A stretch of 64,000 nt of DNA from UBA10349 sp003485905. Its GTDB lineage: Bacteria; Pseudomonadota; Gammaproteobacteria; Arenicellales; Arenicellaceae. Shown piece by piece: positions 34,920-43,583 of this stretch. Every line of letters starts with the position of its first letter. The stretch's first letter is position 1. The DNA lies in assembly GCA_943787185.1 (NCBI GenBank), contig CALSLL010000005.1, positions 1 through 64,000 of the forward strand, given 5' to 3'. The notes beneath the pieces were generated by a model that saw nothing but the letters and a program-made list of their open reading frames with translations, made no database searches and was not told the DNA's origin. Made by a program: the position numbers and the translations under genes.

Positions 34920-36029
34920 ATGAAAAATAAAACTTTATACGTCCTCGTGCTTTTAGCGCTTGGTGTCAATAGCGTGGTTGCTTTTGCGCATCATTCATCT
35001 ACCTCAACATTTAGCGCTGATGAAACTATTAGCGTTGATGGGGTCGTTACAGAGTTTCGATTTAGAAACCCTCACGTTCTTGTTTATCTCGACGTCACCA
35101 ATGCAGATGGCAGTGTGACTAACTGGATGAGTGAGGGCCCATCTGCTACCAGTTGGAAGCGATCTGGATGGGCGCCGGATTCTTTAAAACCTGGCGATAT
35201 CCTTCGTGTGGCAGGGAACTCTACACTTGATGGCTCACCGATGGTTTGGATTGATACCATGGGGCTGCTAGATGGGAGTGGCGGAAATGTAGTCGCGGAA
35301 CTCAAACCGGGTGAAGACCCTGCGGTCGCACTGAGTGGTGCAGAAGTTGCTGACGCTGAGCCAGTTGAGTCAGCAGAAATTACCTTTTTATCACCAACCT
35401 TATCAACCGGTGAGCCAAACTTTACTGGTACTACCATGAATATCAGAGCCCTCTCAGCCAGAGGAGGACCGGATGGTGATGATGCAGATATGCCTTATAA
35501 CGCAGTGGGGCTCGCTGCGCTTGAAGCTTGGGATTTAGAGAATGATCCTCAGGTGTTTTGTGACCCTCCGGGTTTGGTGCGACAGGGGGGATATACGCCG
35601 TATGGACAAATAATCACTCAATACCCGGATCATGTGGTTATAGAGTACGAAGAGTATGGAAGTCGTCGCGCGATATTTTTTGGTGATGAGATCCCAAAAT
35701 CAGGTGTTCGTAGTCATTTGGGAGATTCAGTTGCCCGTTATGAAAATGGATCGCTGATTATAGAAACAGTTAATTTACTTGCTAACGCGAGTGGCCATCG
35801 CGGTAGACCATTAAGCGATAAAATACGAGTAACTGAAGTACTAACTCGTATTGATGATCCTGAGTATGGAACACTGCTAAAGACTGAGACCACCGTGGTT
35901 GACCCGGAATTTTTAACCGAGCCATGGACGATTAGCAGAACTAAACTGTACTCAGAAGACTATGAGTTCATAGAAAATGATTGCGTGCCACCGCTTCGAG
36001 AGCGACCAGCCAATGTGTGGCAAGAATAG
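34920..36029 (+). CDS. Exported DUF6152 protein fused to a C-terminal partner domain (second copy)
   Basis: A 369-residue paralogue of the protein at 3835. The signal peptide ends AFA directly before HHSSTSTFSADE. The DUF6152 domain (about 24-135) has ISVDGVVTEFRFRNPHVLVYL and WKRSGWAPDSLKPGD. After an acidic linker the partner domain (about 210-360) has VFCDPPGLVRQGGYTPY, GDSVARYENGSLIIET, TTVVDPEFLTEPW and a terminal FIENDC. Function unknown; export and the conserved histidines suggest a periplasmic metal- or ligand-binding role, which is inference. Confidence 0.8.
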   Translation: MKNKTLYVLVLLALGVNSVVAFAHHSSTSTFSADETISVDGVVTEFRFRNPHVLVYLDVTNADGSVTNWMSEGPSATSWKRSGWAPDSLKPGDILRVAGNSTLDGSPMVWIDTMGLLDGSGGNVVAELKPGEDPAVALSGAEVADAEPVESAEITFLSPTLSTGEPNFTGTTMNIRALSARGGPDGDDADMPYNAVGLAALEAWDLENDPQVFCDPPGLVRQGGYTPYGQIITQYPDHVVIEYEEYGSRRAIFFGDEIPKSGVRSHLGDSVARYENGSLIIETVNLLANASGHRGRPLSDKIRVTEVLTRIDDPEYGTLLKTETTVVDPEFLTEPWTISRTKLYSEDYEFIENDCVPPLRERPANVWQE

Positions 36030-36379
36030 GGTCACCGGAATAAGCTAGCTTATTATTCTTTTACATCCGTTCCAGCTTCACTGTTTAAGTGCGGCTGGAA
36101 CGCTGTAACTTCTTGACAGACTTCCTTTAGGTGGCAGCCAGCGAGTTGATCTCTGGCTCTTAACTAAATTGCCCCTTGCTTATTAGTGCCGGGTATCGGG
36201 ATGGTCCCTCTGTCCTACCCGTTTCACTAGCATGTAATGACGACGCGGCTTTAAGTTTAGTCAGTGTTTAGGTTTCTGTATCTACAAATATATGCATATA
36301 TGCATATATGTATTGACTAATATATCGGGTGTTGATAGATTGCTGTTCCTGAATATTGGTTCACAGTAAGGAGGTCAAC
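36030..36379. other. Intergenic region with palindromes and a promoter
   Basis: 350 bp without a gene. It holds a 16-bp palindrome AATAAGCTAGCTTATT (36039-36054) followed by ATTCTTTT, which may end the upstream gene. A longer hairpin (CGTTCCAGC 36068-36076 with GCTGGAACG 36094-36102) follows, then the regulator promoter. Confidence 0.65.
36288..36341 (+). promoter_or_regulatory. ArsR-type promoter and operator
   Basis: A self-complementary ATATATGCATATATGCATAT stretch (from 36288) lies just before a -35-like TTGACT (36313-36318), a 17-bp spacer and a -10-like TAGATT (36336-36341). The regulator ATG is 38 bp further. The palindrome abutting -35 is a plausible operator for the ArsR-like protein, suggesting autoregulation. 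Confidence 0.55.
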
Positions 36380-36739
36380 ATGCCAAGCCGAATCGTGGTT
36401 GCCAAAGAACTCGCAGAAATTTTCAAAGTAATTGCTCATCCGGATCGAATTCGTTTGATAGAAGAGCTTTCGAAGAGCGAATGCGACGTGAGCACCCTGG
36501 CGAGTTCACTCGGTCTATCGGGGCCTCGAGTATCACAGCATCTGAACCAACTCCGGCTAAATCGAATGGTTAGTGAACGTCGTGACGGTCAGCGACATAT
36601 TTACTCGCTGATACAGCCGGAGATAGCTACTTGGATTGTCGAAGCATTGGCCTTTTTAGGGGGGCGAGGTACGACAATTCCGAAGAGTAAGATTAATACG
36701 GCTCGCCGTTTGTGGAGTCAGGAATCTGATGCACACTAG
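36380..36739 (+). CDS. ArsR-type winged-helix regulator
   Basis: From the ATG at 36380 (preceded by AAGGAGG) this is a 119-residue regulator. LAEIFKVIAHPDRIRLIEELSKSECDVSTLASSLGLSGPRVSQHLNQL is the helix-turn-helix, followed by the wing VSERRDGQRHIYSL. It lacks the ELCVCDL metal-binding motif of arsenic sensors, so it probably senses something else. It is first in a run with carbonic anhydrase and a SulP transporter and likely controls them. Confidence 0.88.
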   Translation: MPSRIVVAKELAEIFKVIAHPDRIRLIEELSKSECDVSTLASSLGLSGPRVSQHLNQLRLNRMVSERRDGQRHIYSLIQPEIATWIVEALAFLGGRGTTIPKSKINTARRLWSQESDAH

Positions 36740-36815
36740 ATTTATCTGATGTCTACAAGCTGCTCAGTTAAAAAGTACCTTTATCAATAAACTCAAATAC
36801 TAGGAGTAAGTTTTC

Positions 36816-37481
36816 ATGCCAAAGTTCGCTGCAGGCGTCGTTCAATTTCAGTCCAAAGTGTTCCCGGAAAAGCAGGGTCTATTTGAAACCTTGAGTCACG
36901 GGCAATCACCCGAGGCTCTTTTTATCACTTGTTCAGACTCTAGAATTGAAACCGCAATGATTACCCAGACAGAGCCTGGGGATCTGTTTATATGCCGCAA
37001 TGCCGGAAATATAGTCCCGCCACACACTCATCATACGGGTGGGATGACAGCTTCCATCGAATTTGCCGTTGCGGCGCTTAATGTGCCACACATTGTTGTG
37101 TGTGGTCACACCGAATGCGGAGCGATGAAAGGAGCTATGAATCCCGAGGGATTGGATAGTTTGCCCCATGTCAAAGAGTGGCTTGGTTACACCAAAGCTG
37201 CTGTGGACATCGTCAATGAGCTCGGACGAGACATGACTGATGATGAAAAGATGGCATTGCTTTTAAGACACAATGTTATTTTGCAGCTACAACACTTGCG
37301 TACTCATCCAACGGTCGCGACTCGCCTCGCACAAAAGGAACTGACCTTGCATGGTTGGGTGTATGACATTAAGACTGGCGGTGTTGAAGCCTATGACGAA
37401 GTATCTGGTGAGTTTTCGCCGGTGTCAGAGCTTTATGCGGCAGAAGTTGCCAAACATGCTGCCCATTTTGCGGCTCACTAG
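36816..37481 (+). CDS. Beta-class carbonic anhydrase
   Basis: A 221-residue cytoplasmic zinc enzyme interconverting CO2 and bicarbonate. The zinc ligands and catalytic dyad are visible: ITCSDSRIE (Cys and Asp/Arg dyad), and CGHTECGAMK (His and Cys). ICRNAGNIVPP and GWVYDIKTGGVEAYDE are typical of the Can/CynT group. It sits 23 bp before a SulP transporter and 76 bp after an ArsR-like regulator; together they look like an inorganic-carbon supply unit. Confidence 0.95.
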   Translation: MPKFAAGVVQFQSKVFPEKQGLFETLSHGQSPEALFITCSDSRIETAMITQTEPGDLFICRNAGNIVPPHTHHTGGMTASIEFAVAALNVPHIVVCGHTECGAMKGAMNPEGLDSLPHVKEWLGYTKAAVDIVNELGRDMTDDEKMALLLRHNVILQLQHLRTHPTVATRLAQKELTLHGWVYDIKTGGVEAYDEVSGEFSPVSELYAAEVAKHAAHFAAH

Positions 37482-37504
37482 TTCGTTTTAAGGAGGAGAT
37501 AGTT

Positions 37505-39133
37505 ATGAAATTTTTTGATACTTCACATATGCGTGGAGATATATTTGGTGGTCTGACTGCTGGTATTGTTGCTTTGCCTCTTGCGTTGGCATTTGGTGAA
37601 GCTTCTGGGGCAGGTCCTATCGCCGGACTTTGGGGCGCTATTTTTGTCGGGTTTTTTGCGTCTTTATTTGGTGGTACAGAGACTAATGTGTCTGGACCTA
37701 CCGGCCCTATGGTAGTTGTGTTTGCAGGAGTGTTTGCGTCACTATCCGGAGATCCAGCCCTGATATTTGCTGCTGTTGTACTCGCGGGGGTCCTTCAAAT
37801 ACTTATGGGCGTATTTCGCGTTGGCCGTTATATCCGATTGGTTCCATACCCAGTGGTGTCCGGTTTTATGACCGGCATAGGCTGCATTATAGTTGCGCTT
37901 CAAACGTCACGATTATTCGGCCATGAACCAGATGGCGGTGGAACTATTAACGCCTTGGCTGCAATTCCAGGAGCAGTCACCGATCCAGTGTTCGCTGCGT
38001 TGATTGTTGGTTTGGTTACTTTGGCGGTGGTTTTTTTCTGGCCTGCTAAATTGAACCGTTTTCTTCCCGCTCCTTTGGCGGCTCTAATAATCGGAACGCT
38101 ACTTAGTTTGGTTGTTAGAGGAGCACCGATACTCGGTGATATTCCTACTGGATTGCCTTCTTTTATTATGCCAGCGCTTAGTCAGGATACTTTCGGAATA
38201 ATAATTGAGGGTGCAATTATCCTGGCATTATTAGGGGCAATAGATAGCCTACTAACCTCGCTAGTTGCTGACAATATGACTCGTACTCGACACAACTCAG
38301 ACAAAGAGTTAGTTGGCCAAGGTATTGGTAATACCATAGCAGGATTGTTCGGCGCTATCCCGGGTGCTGGAGCGACGATGCGTACGGTTGTTAACATACG
38401 AACGGGAGGTCATACCAAGATTTCAGGTATGTTGCACTCGCTCGTGCTGCTAGCTATTGTGCTAAGTCTATCGCCTCTTGCGTCGCAGATTCCGCACGCC
38501 GTGCTTGCGGGTATCCTCGTTAAAGTAGGATATGACATCATGGATTTCGCATATCTAAAACGGGCGCATAAGGGGCCACGTTGGGATCTGGTATTAATGA
38601 CCGCGGTGCTAACGTTGACCGTCTTTGTTGACTTGATCACTGCTGTTGCCGTTGGTGTTGTCATGGCGGCCTTAGCATTTGTTAAACGATTGGCTGATTT
38701 GCAATTGAAAGAGGTTGTCGTAGAGCAGCGTAATACCGGTACTGAAGAAGAATTAGCACTGCTAGAAAGTACCAACAACAAGGTTACACTGTTCGATTTC
38801 CTCGGGCCGTTAAGTTTTGGTGCAGCCGCCGATCTTGGTCATACAGTGCGAGAGAAAGTTCAGGAGCACACTAGTGCAATCGTATTGGATTTTCAGCGCC
38901 TATCGTTTATCGACGTATCTGCAGCCCGTGCAGTAGAGACGATTACCCGGGATGCCCACGATGCTGGCAAGACAATCTATATTTCTGGCATGAATGAGGA
39001 GGTGACTCGAATGCTGGAGGGATTGGGCGCTGATGAATATATTTCAAAGGAATCGCGCTATGAGAATCGTCTCGATGCAATACGTGCGGCAGTAAAGGAA
39101 GTGATGGATCTGGCTGCTGCGACCGCGTCTTAG
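37505..39133 (+). CDS. SulP family anion (probably bicarbonate) transporter
   Basis: A 542-residue SLC26/SulP transporter. About ten to twelve membrane helices (GDIFGGLTAGIVALPLALAFG at the start; NVSGPTGPMVVVFAGVFASL) are followed by a STAS domain (about 430-530, ALLESTNNKVTLFDFLGPLSFG and VLDFQRLSFIDVSAARAVET). GGAGGAG lies before the ATG. Adjacent carbonic anhydrase suggests bicarbonate rather than sulfate (as in BicA-type systems); this is context inference. Confidence 0.9.
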   Translation: MKFFDTSHMRGDIFGGLTAGIVALPLALAFGEASGAGPIAGLWGAIFVGFFASLFGGTETNVSGPTGPMVVVFAGVFASLSGDPALIFAAVVLAGVLQILMGVFRVGRYIRLVPYPVVSGFMTGIGCIIVALQTSRLFGHEPDGGGTINALAAIPGAVTDPVFAALIVGLVTLAVVFFWPAKLNRFLPAPLAALIIGTLLSLVVRGAPILGDIPTGLPSFIMPALSQDTFGIIIEGAIILALLGAIDSLLTSLVADNMTRTRHNSDKELVGQGIGNTIAGLFGAIPGAGATMRTVVNIRTGGHTKISGMLHSLVLLAIVLSLSPLASQIPHAVLAGILVKVGYDIMDFAYLKRAHKGPRWDLVLMTAVLTLTVFVDLITAVAVGVVMAALAFVKRLADLQLKEVVVEQRNTGTEEELALLESTNNKVTLFDFLGPLSFGAAADLGHTVREKVQEHTSAIVLDFQRLSFIDVSAARAVETITRDAHDAGKTIYISGMNEEVTRMLEGLGADEYISKESRYENRLDAIRAAVKEVMDLAAATAS

Positions 39134-39244
39134 TCGCCAACTGCAACTCCTTTACCGTTATCAAGCATTAAGTTGGCATGAACGAATGCCTGGCTCGTTT
39201 GTTGACAAGGAAGTAAGCGGTAAGTCGTTAAGCCAGCGTGTACT

Positions 39245-41335
39245 TTAGCTGCAGCGTTCCAATAGAACCGAATCAATGCTACCGGATGGAGTAAATTCGA
39301 AAACTTGACCGTAGAAATCTAGTTCTGAATTTAGAGCCTTAATATTATTAGCCGGTTGTCGAAAACCGTGTCCTTCGCCTTCAAATGGTAAGTATGCCGT
39401 CGGGATACAATTCTCTACCAAGGCTTGGAATATCAATTCAGATTGAACTGGCGGTACAACCTCGTCTTCGAGCCCCTGTAGTAGAAGCAGTGGCGATCGA
39501 ATTTTGTCCACGTGATGAATCGGTGATCTAGCAAGGTAGACATCTCGCGCTTCTGGGTATGTCCCTATCAATTGATCCAAATATCGTGACTCGTATTTAT
39601 GGGTGCCTCCTTTATACAATACTTCCAGATCGCTAATGCCAAAGTAACTGGTGCCCGCAGTGAACACGTTTTCAAATGCCATCGCTGCGAGTACCGTATA
39701 GCCGCCTGCGCTGCCGCCTCGTATGGCGACCTTGCTATCATCTATGAAATTGTTCGTTGCTAACCACTTAACGCCGCTAGCGGCATCTTCAATATCGACA
39801 ATGCCCCAGTTTGGGTACAGTTTTTTTCGATAAGCACGTCCATAACCCGTACTGCCTCTGTGGTTTACATCGAAAACAGCGAAGCCTCGGCTTGTCCAGA
39901 ATTGAATAGAGGGATCTAGCGTGGAATAAGATGCGCTAACCGGACCACCATGAACCTTAACGATAAGAGGAGGGAGCGTACCTTCTGGTCCAGAAAAACG
40001 GTCATTTTTGGGTGGATAGTAGAATCCGTAGGCTTCTTCTTGCTGGCCAGTAGGAAACGTAACGTATTGTGGGGTAGACAAAAACTCAGGCGCAATTTGC
40101 ACCCCGCTGGGTTGGTAAACCTTTTGGAACTCATCGCCCTTCAACAAATAGATCGCGGATTGTGATTCGGGTGTAGAGGCGATGAAGTAAGTACCGTTTT
40201 GGCTTTGAGCGATTGATCCAGCAGATGAAAATACGCCCTCAATTTTACCAAGCTTGCCGTTGGTCAAATTTACGCGAGCCAGATGTGCTACGCCGCCAAT
40301 TAAATAACTAATAATTGCGCTTGAATCGCTTTCGAAGTCGTAACTAGTCAGTTCGATTTGCTGATCTATGACCAGCTCGGGAACACCTTTTGCATTTAGG
40401 CGATACAGGGTACGCCAGTTTTTAAAGTCGGCAATAAAATAGAGTTTATTGTCTTGTGTGTACGCTGGTTTGGATATGGCGACGTTTCCGTCCTGGGGTA
40501 CTTCTATAGTCTCCAAGGCGCTGCCATCTTCTGCAAGGCTGGCAACTCGTAATTGAGTATCATCCCAAGGCATATTTGGGTGTGACCAGGTAATAAAAGC
40601 AACCGCTTTGCCATCTGGAGAGATCGTAGGACTACTGACAAAATCGGTTCCTTCAAATAATATTTCTCCTTCTCCACCATTGACCGTATCGACGGTAACT
40701 AATGAATTTATTGGCTCACCCGCGTCGCGGTGATCCTCACGTACGCAAACTAACTGTCTAAGGGGCGGGTTGACGACACATTCCATGTATCGTAAGCCAT
40801 CGGGTGTCAGCGCTTGAGGCTCACCACCCAAAGACATTGTGTAGATTAGTTGGTCAGCAAAATTCGAAAAATATATATCGGATCCATCAATTAGGTACGG
40901 GCGTCCACCGTATTCGTGGACCCGAGAGCGCACGCTCATATCAGATGGAGTTAATTGAACGGCCGAATGGTTTTCGTCGAGCTGCACCAGGATATTTCTT
41001 CCATTGGCTGATGCACGGCGCTCAATAAAGTAGAGCCGCTCGTTTGCTACTTTTAACGAAGAAACACTATCAGAGGCGTCAAAAATACTGGCGGCAGTTA
41101 AGGGTGATTCCCAGCTACCATATTCAGCTTGAACGGTGATATCCAGAAACCCTTGATTCTGTTCTGAAGTGCTTTGGGCCAAGGCACTAGTGCTTAAAGC
41201 ATATAGTGCTATGACCGCTAAAACATGCGCATTTCTGGCAATTTTTCTACTGATGATTATCCGGCTGCCATGTGCTCTATTCTTGACTGCTTGCTTCAGC
41301 CAAGGCATAGCATTCATATTCAAGAACCCGAACAT
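39245..41335 (-). CDS. Exported S9 family peptidase (prolyl oligopeptidase-like)
   Basis: A protein of up to 696 residues. An N-terminal hydrophobic stretch (VLAVIALYALSTSALAQ) is a signal sequence, then a seven-bladed propeller-like region (about 70-420), then the alpha/beta hydrolase domain with VKVHGGPVSASYS, AIRGGSAGGYTVLAAM (nucleophile Ser), LLLQGLEDEVVPP (Asp) and FEGEGHGFRQP (His). It trims peptides in the envelope. The 5' end overlaps the upstream gene by about 60 bp; inner starts at 41317 or 41308 are possible. Confidence 0.88.
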   Translation of the reverse strand: MFGFLNMNAMPWLKQAVKNRAHGSRIIISRKIARNAHVLAVIALYALSTSALAQSTSEQNQGFLDITVQAEYGSWESPLTAASIFDASDSVSSLKVANERLYFIERRASANGRNILVQLDENHSAVQLTPSDMSVRSRVHEYGGRPYLIDGSDIYFSNFADQLIYTMSLGGEPQALTPDGLRYMECVVNPPLRQLVCVREDHRDAGEPINSLVTVDTVNGGEGEILFEGTDFVSSPTISPDGKAVAFITWSHPNMPWDDTQLRVASLAEDGSALETIEVPQDGNVAISKPAYTQDNKLYFIADFKNWRTLYRLNAKGVPELVIDQQIELTSYDFESDSSAIISYLIGGVAHLARVNLTNGKLGKIEGVFSSAGSIAQSQNGTYFIASTPESQSAIYLLKGDEFQKVYQPSGVQIAPEFLSTPQYVTFPTGQQEEAYGFYYPPKNDRFSGPEGTLPPLIVKVHGGPVSASYSTLDPSIQFWTSRGFAVFDVNHRGSTGYGRAYRKKLYPNWGIVDIEDAASGVKWLATNNFIDDSKVAIRGGSAGGYTVLAAMAFENVFTAGTSYFGISDLEVLYKGGTHKYESRYLDQLIGTYPEARDVYLARSPIHHVDKIRSPLLLLQGLEDEVVPPVQSELIFQALVENCIPTAYLPFEGEGHGFRQPANNIKALNSELDFYGQVFEFTPSGSIDSVLLERCS

Positions 41336-42056
41336 CTGATTCCAGACGCCGATATAAAGGCATACTCATCTGCCACGGCTCGGTATAAACCTCAGGGTCA
41401 TCAATTGTTACTTCGTAGAGCATATGATCAGGGCCAGTCCGGGTGTACCGCTCGATAACGTGTAAGCTAGGGCTATGAAAATTACCTGAACGATCGAACC
41501 AGGTCTCACCGGTAAAGTGCACAACATCAACCACCAGGGTGTCACCTTCCCAATGTCCGCGAGAATCGCCCATGTACCACTCGATTGGCCCGGGTAAATG
41601 TTCTCCTTTAAGATGTATGTTACGAATTGAATGCACCCATTCGTAGGTCATTACGATCTGCTCTTCTGCTTGAAAAATCTGAAATGGGTAAGGCATGTAG
41701 TTGATGCGAGGCACGCCGACCATCTTGCAGTTTGCCTCTGGGTCTTCGGACATACGGTTACGAAAATTTTCTTCACGTTGTTCGAGCGCCCATGACTGGT
41801 AGGGGAGCTCATTACCAACCACAACACCCTGTCCGGCGGGAACGCCATACGCTGCTGAATGATCTTGAATATCCCAGACTGCGGTATTCATGGCCTGCCA
41901 AACCCCTTGTAGATCTGGGTGTCCATCGGATGTTCTTGGTGGCGTATATTCTTGTGCCTCGATATCTTGTCGTGGCATTAGGGATGCTAATACAGCAACG
42001 ACAATTAAAAGGCCGAGTCGCTCTATCGTAACCCCGTTTTTGTGCTTAATTATCAT
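41277..42056 (-). CDS. Exported partner-domain protein of the DUF6152 system
   Basis: A 259-residue protein with a signal peptide (LGLLIVVAVLASLMPRQDIEAQ). The mature start has SDGHPDLQGVWQAM. The rest aligns with the C-terminal domain of the DUF6152 fusions at 3835 and 34920: ANCKMVGVPRINYMPYPFQI, GDSRGHWEGDTLVVDVVHF, YEVTIDDPEVYTEPW and terminal LEYEC. It overlaps the adjacent DUF6152 gene by one base. No known function. Confidence 0.78.
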   Translation of the reverse strand: MIIKHKNGVTIERLGLLIVVAVLASLMPRQDIEAQEYTPPRTSDGHPDLQGVWQAMNTAVWDIQDHSAAYGVPAGQGVVVGNELPYQSWALEQREENFRNRMSEDPEANCKMVGVPRINYMPYPFQIFQAEEQIVMTYEWVHSIRNIHLKGEHLPGPIEWYMGDSRGHWEGDTLVVDVVHFTGETWFDRSGNFHSPSLHVIERYTRTGPDHMLYEVTIDDPEVYTEPWQMSMPLYRRLESDVRVLEYECYALAEASSQE

Positions 42057-42460
42057 TATCGATCCCCTGGGGCGCTTCCATCTAACAGGGTTTTACCGTT
42101 GGATAAAATAACCTCTTCCCCATCAATTGTGCGTGACCCATCACGGGCCGGTAAACCGTGAACTTCGATTCCTGTGCCGACAGGCAAGTCATCGGGCCGC
42201 CAGCCTCGTCGAATAAGAGAATTAGCACTTCCAAATTCAACTTGCCAAAGTTCCATTTCTCCGGCTTCATTTGGTGCTTCTACCGTTAGCCAAGCGTGTG
42301 GGTTCCGCCATTCCAACCCAGTAATGGTCCCTTCGATGCTTACCGTCTTTGTCATATCAAATTGGAGCGCTATAGAGTGGTGCGCCGTGGCAGGCAATGT
42401 CATCGTGAATAACACAGCACCTGTAATCGCTGTAAATACAGATAATGATTTAGTACTCAT
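42056..42460 (-). CDS. Exported DUF6152 protein (standalone)
   Basis: A 134-residue protein with a signal peptide ending ATA directly before HHSIALQFD. It has VSIEGTITGLEWRNPHAWLTVEA and RRGWRPDDLPVGTGIEVHG, the same pattern as the N-terminal domain of the fusions at 3835 and 34920. It overlaps genes on both sides by 1 and 4 bp, between two partner-domain genes, so all three are probably co-translated. Confidence 0.83.
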   Translation of the reverse strand: MSTKSLSVFTAITGAVLFTMTLPATAHHSIALQFDMTKTVSIEGTITGLEWRNPHAWLTVEAPNEAGEMELWQVEFGSANSLIRRGWRPDDLPVGTGIEVHGLPARDGSRTIDGEEVILSNGKTLLDGSAPGDR

Positions 42461-43410
42461 AGTTCCGATTCCTCTAATGCTAATTCTGCTTCTTCAAGTT
42501 CCCATGCTGCACGTAATCGTCTGGCTTCATCACCAGGCATTCCTGGGTATACTTTGTATCCTACGGCCTTAAACTGTTGTCTTGCTAGCGCGTTATTCTC
42601 GTAACAAGCTTCCTCCCATACTTCAAAACTCTCATCGGTACTTCGACGATAGGCGAGTGCCATAGTAAATGGCTGGGTGTAAACGTTCGGGTCGGTGATA
42701 GTTGTTTGGTAGTGAATGGTGTCAGCATCTACTAGCGTAAAGCGTTCTTCGACAACCGCTTCGTCAGTAAAGAAACGCCCGCGCTGGTCTAGCCAGGCCA
42801 AAGCACTTTGATTTTTGGTATCTATAATTAGCGTATTGCCTTCCCAGCGGCCGACAGAATCGCCATTCCAGAGACGGATGCTTTCGCCAATATGGTCACG
42901 TGCATCGACAGGAATTACTCGGTAAGCATGTGCTTCTTCACCTTGCACAAGAAAATGATCGGCGTTTTGCATAAATTGCATTGTCCCGGTCATATACATC
43001 GTAAGCGGAACACCGCTTAAACGGCAGATTGCATTAGGGTGCACGTATTCAGGGCGGTTTTGTCGCCGTTTTGCTTCAGCCCATGGCTGTATTGGTACAA
43101 TGCCGCTCGGTGGATCAACAATGAAACTAGTTCCGCCGAAATCATCGATAGTTTTAGGGTGAGCGTGGATGTTTTCGTGTGCCGCTGCTCTGCGGCGCCA
43201 AATCCCGCTCATATCTGGTTGGCCGTCGGCGGTTAGCGGTGGCTTAAATGTTTTTGCGGCCTCTAGAGCGCAAGCATGAAATTCAGCGTGGGCATCGCTT
43301 GAACAAACAGAATCAGTCACCCATGACTGAGCGACAGCAAAATTTGAAATCAGTAGCAAATATACAGCTGTTGTAAAGGCCGTGAACGTGCGTTTAGGTA
43401 TGGTTAGCAT
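42457..43410 (-). CDS. Exported partner-domain protein of the DUF6152 system, longer form
   Basis: A 317-residue exported protein (signal FTTAVYLLLISNFAVAQ). After the cysteine-containing SVCSSDAHAEFHACALEAA segment comes TADGQPDMSGIWRRR, then NAICRLSGVPLTMYM, WNGDSVGRWEGNTLIIDT, YQTTITDPNVYTQPF and a terminal VWEEAC. This is the partner domain found in the fusions and at 41277. First gene of the minus-strand run that ends with the S9 peptidase. Function unknown. Confidence 0.78.
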   Translation of the reverse strand: MLTIPKRTFTAFTTAVYLLLISNFAVAQSWVTDSVCSSDAHAEFHACALEAAKTFKPPLTADGQPDMSGIWRRRAAAHENIHAHPKTIDDFGGTSFIVDPPSGIVPIQPWAEAKRRQNRPEYVHPNAICRLSGVPLTMYMTGTMQFMQNADHFLVQGEEAHAYRVIPVDARDHIGESIRLWNGDSVGRWEGNTLIIDTKNQSALAWLDQRGRFFTDEAVVEERFTLVDADTIHYQTTITDPNVYTQPFTMALAYRRSTDESFEVWEEACYENNALARQQFKAVGYKVYPGMPGDEARRLRAAWELEEAELALEESEL

Positions 43411-43583
43411 TAAGAAGTCCTAATCGTAAAAGCGCACATTAATTTTTTGGTTAGTTGGTCGCAGTCTAACCATTTTTTAGCACGCTTTTTAAAAACGTAA
43501 AGAGACTTTACCACACTATTTCTGCTTGCCCAATATCAAGTGTATGGGATTTAAACGGTTATTTTTCGGGCTTTTGTAGGTGG

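Noticed and set aside
39136..39175. GCCAACT/AGTTGGC inverted repeat behind the SulP gene as terminator
   Set aside because: Loop of over 25 nt and no T tract.
43449..43478. GGTTAG/CTAACC hairpin followed by ATTTTTT
   Set aside because: The T run is on the plus strand while both flanking genes are on the minus strand, so it is not a useful terminator for them.
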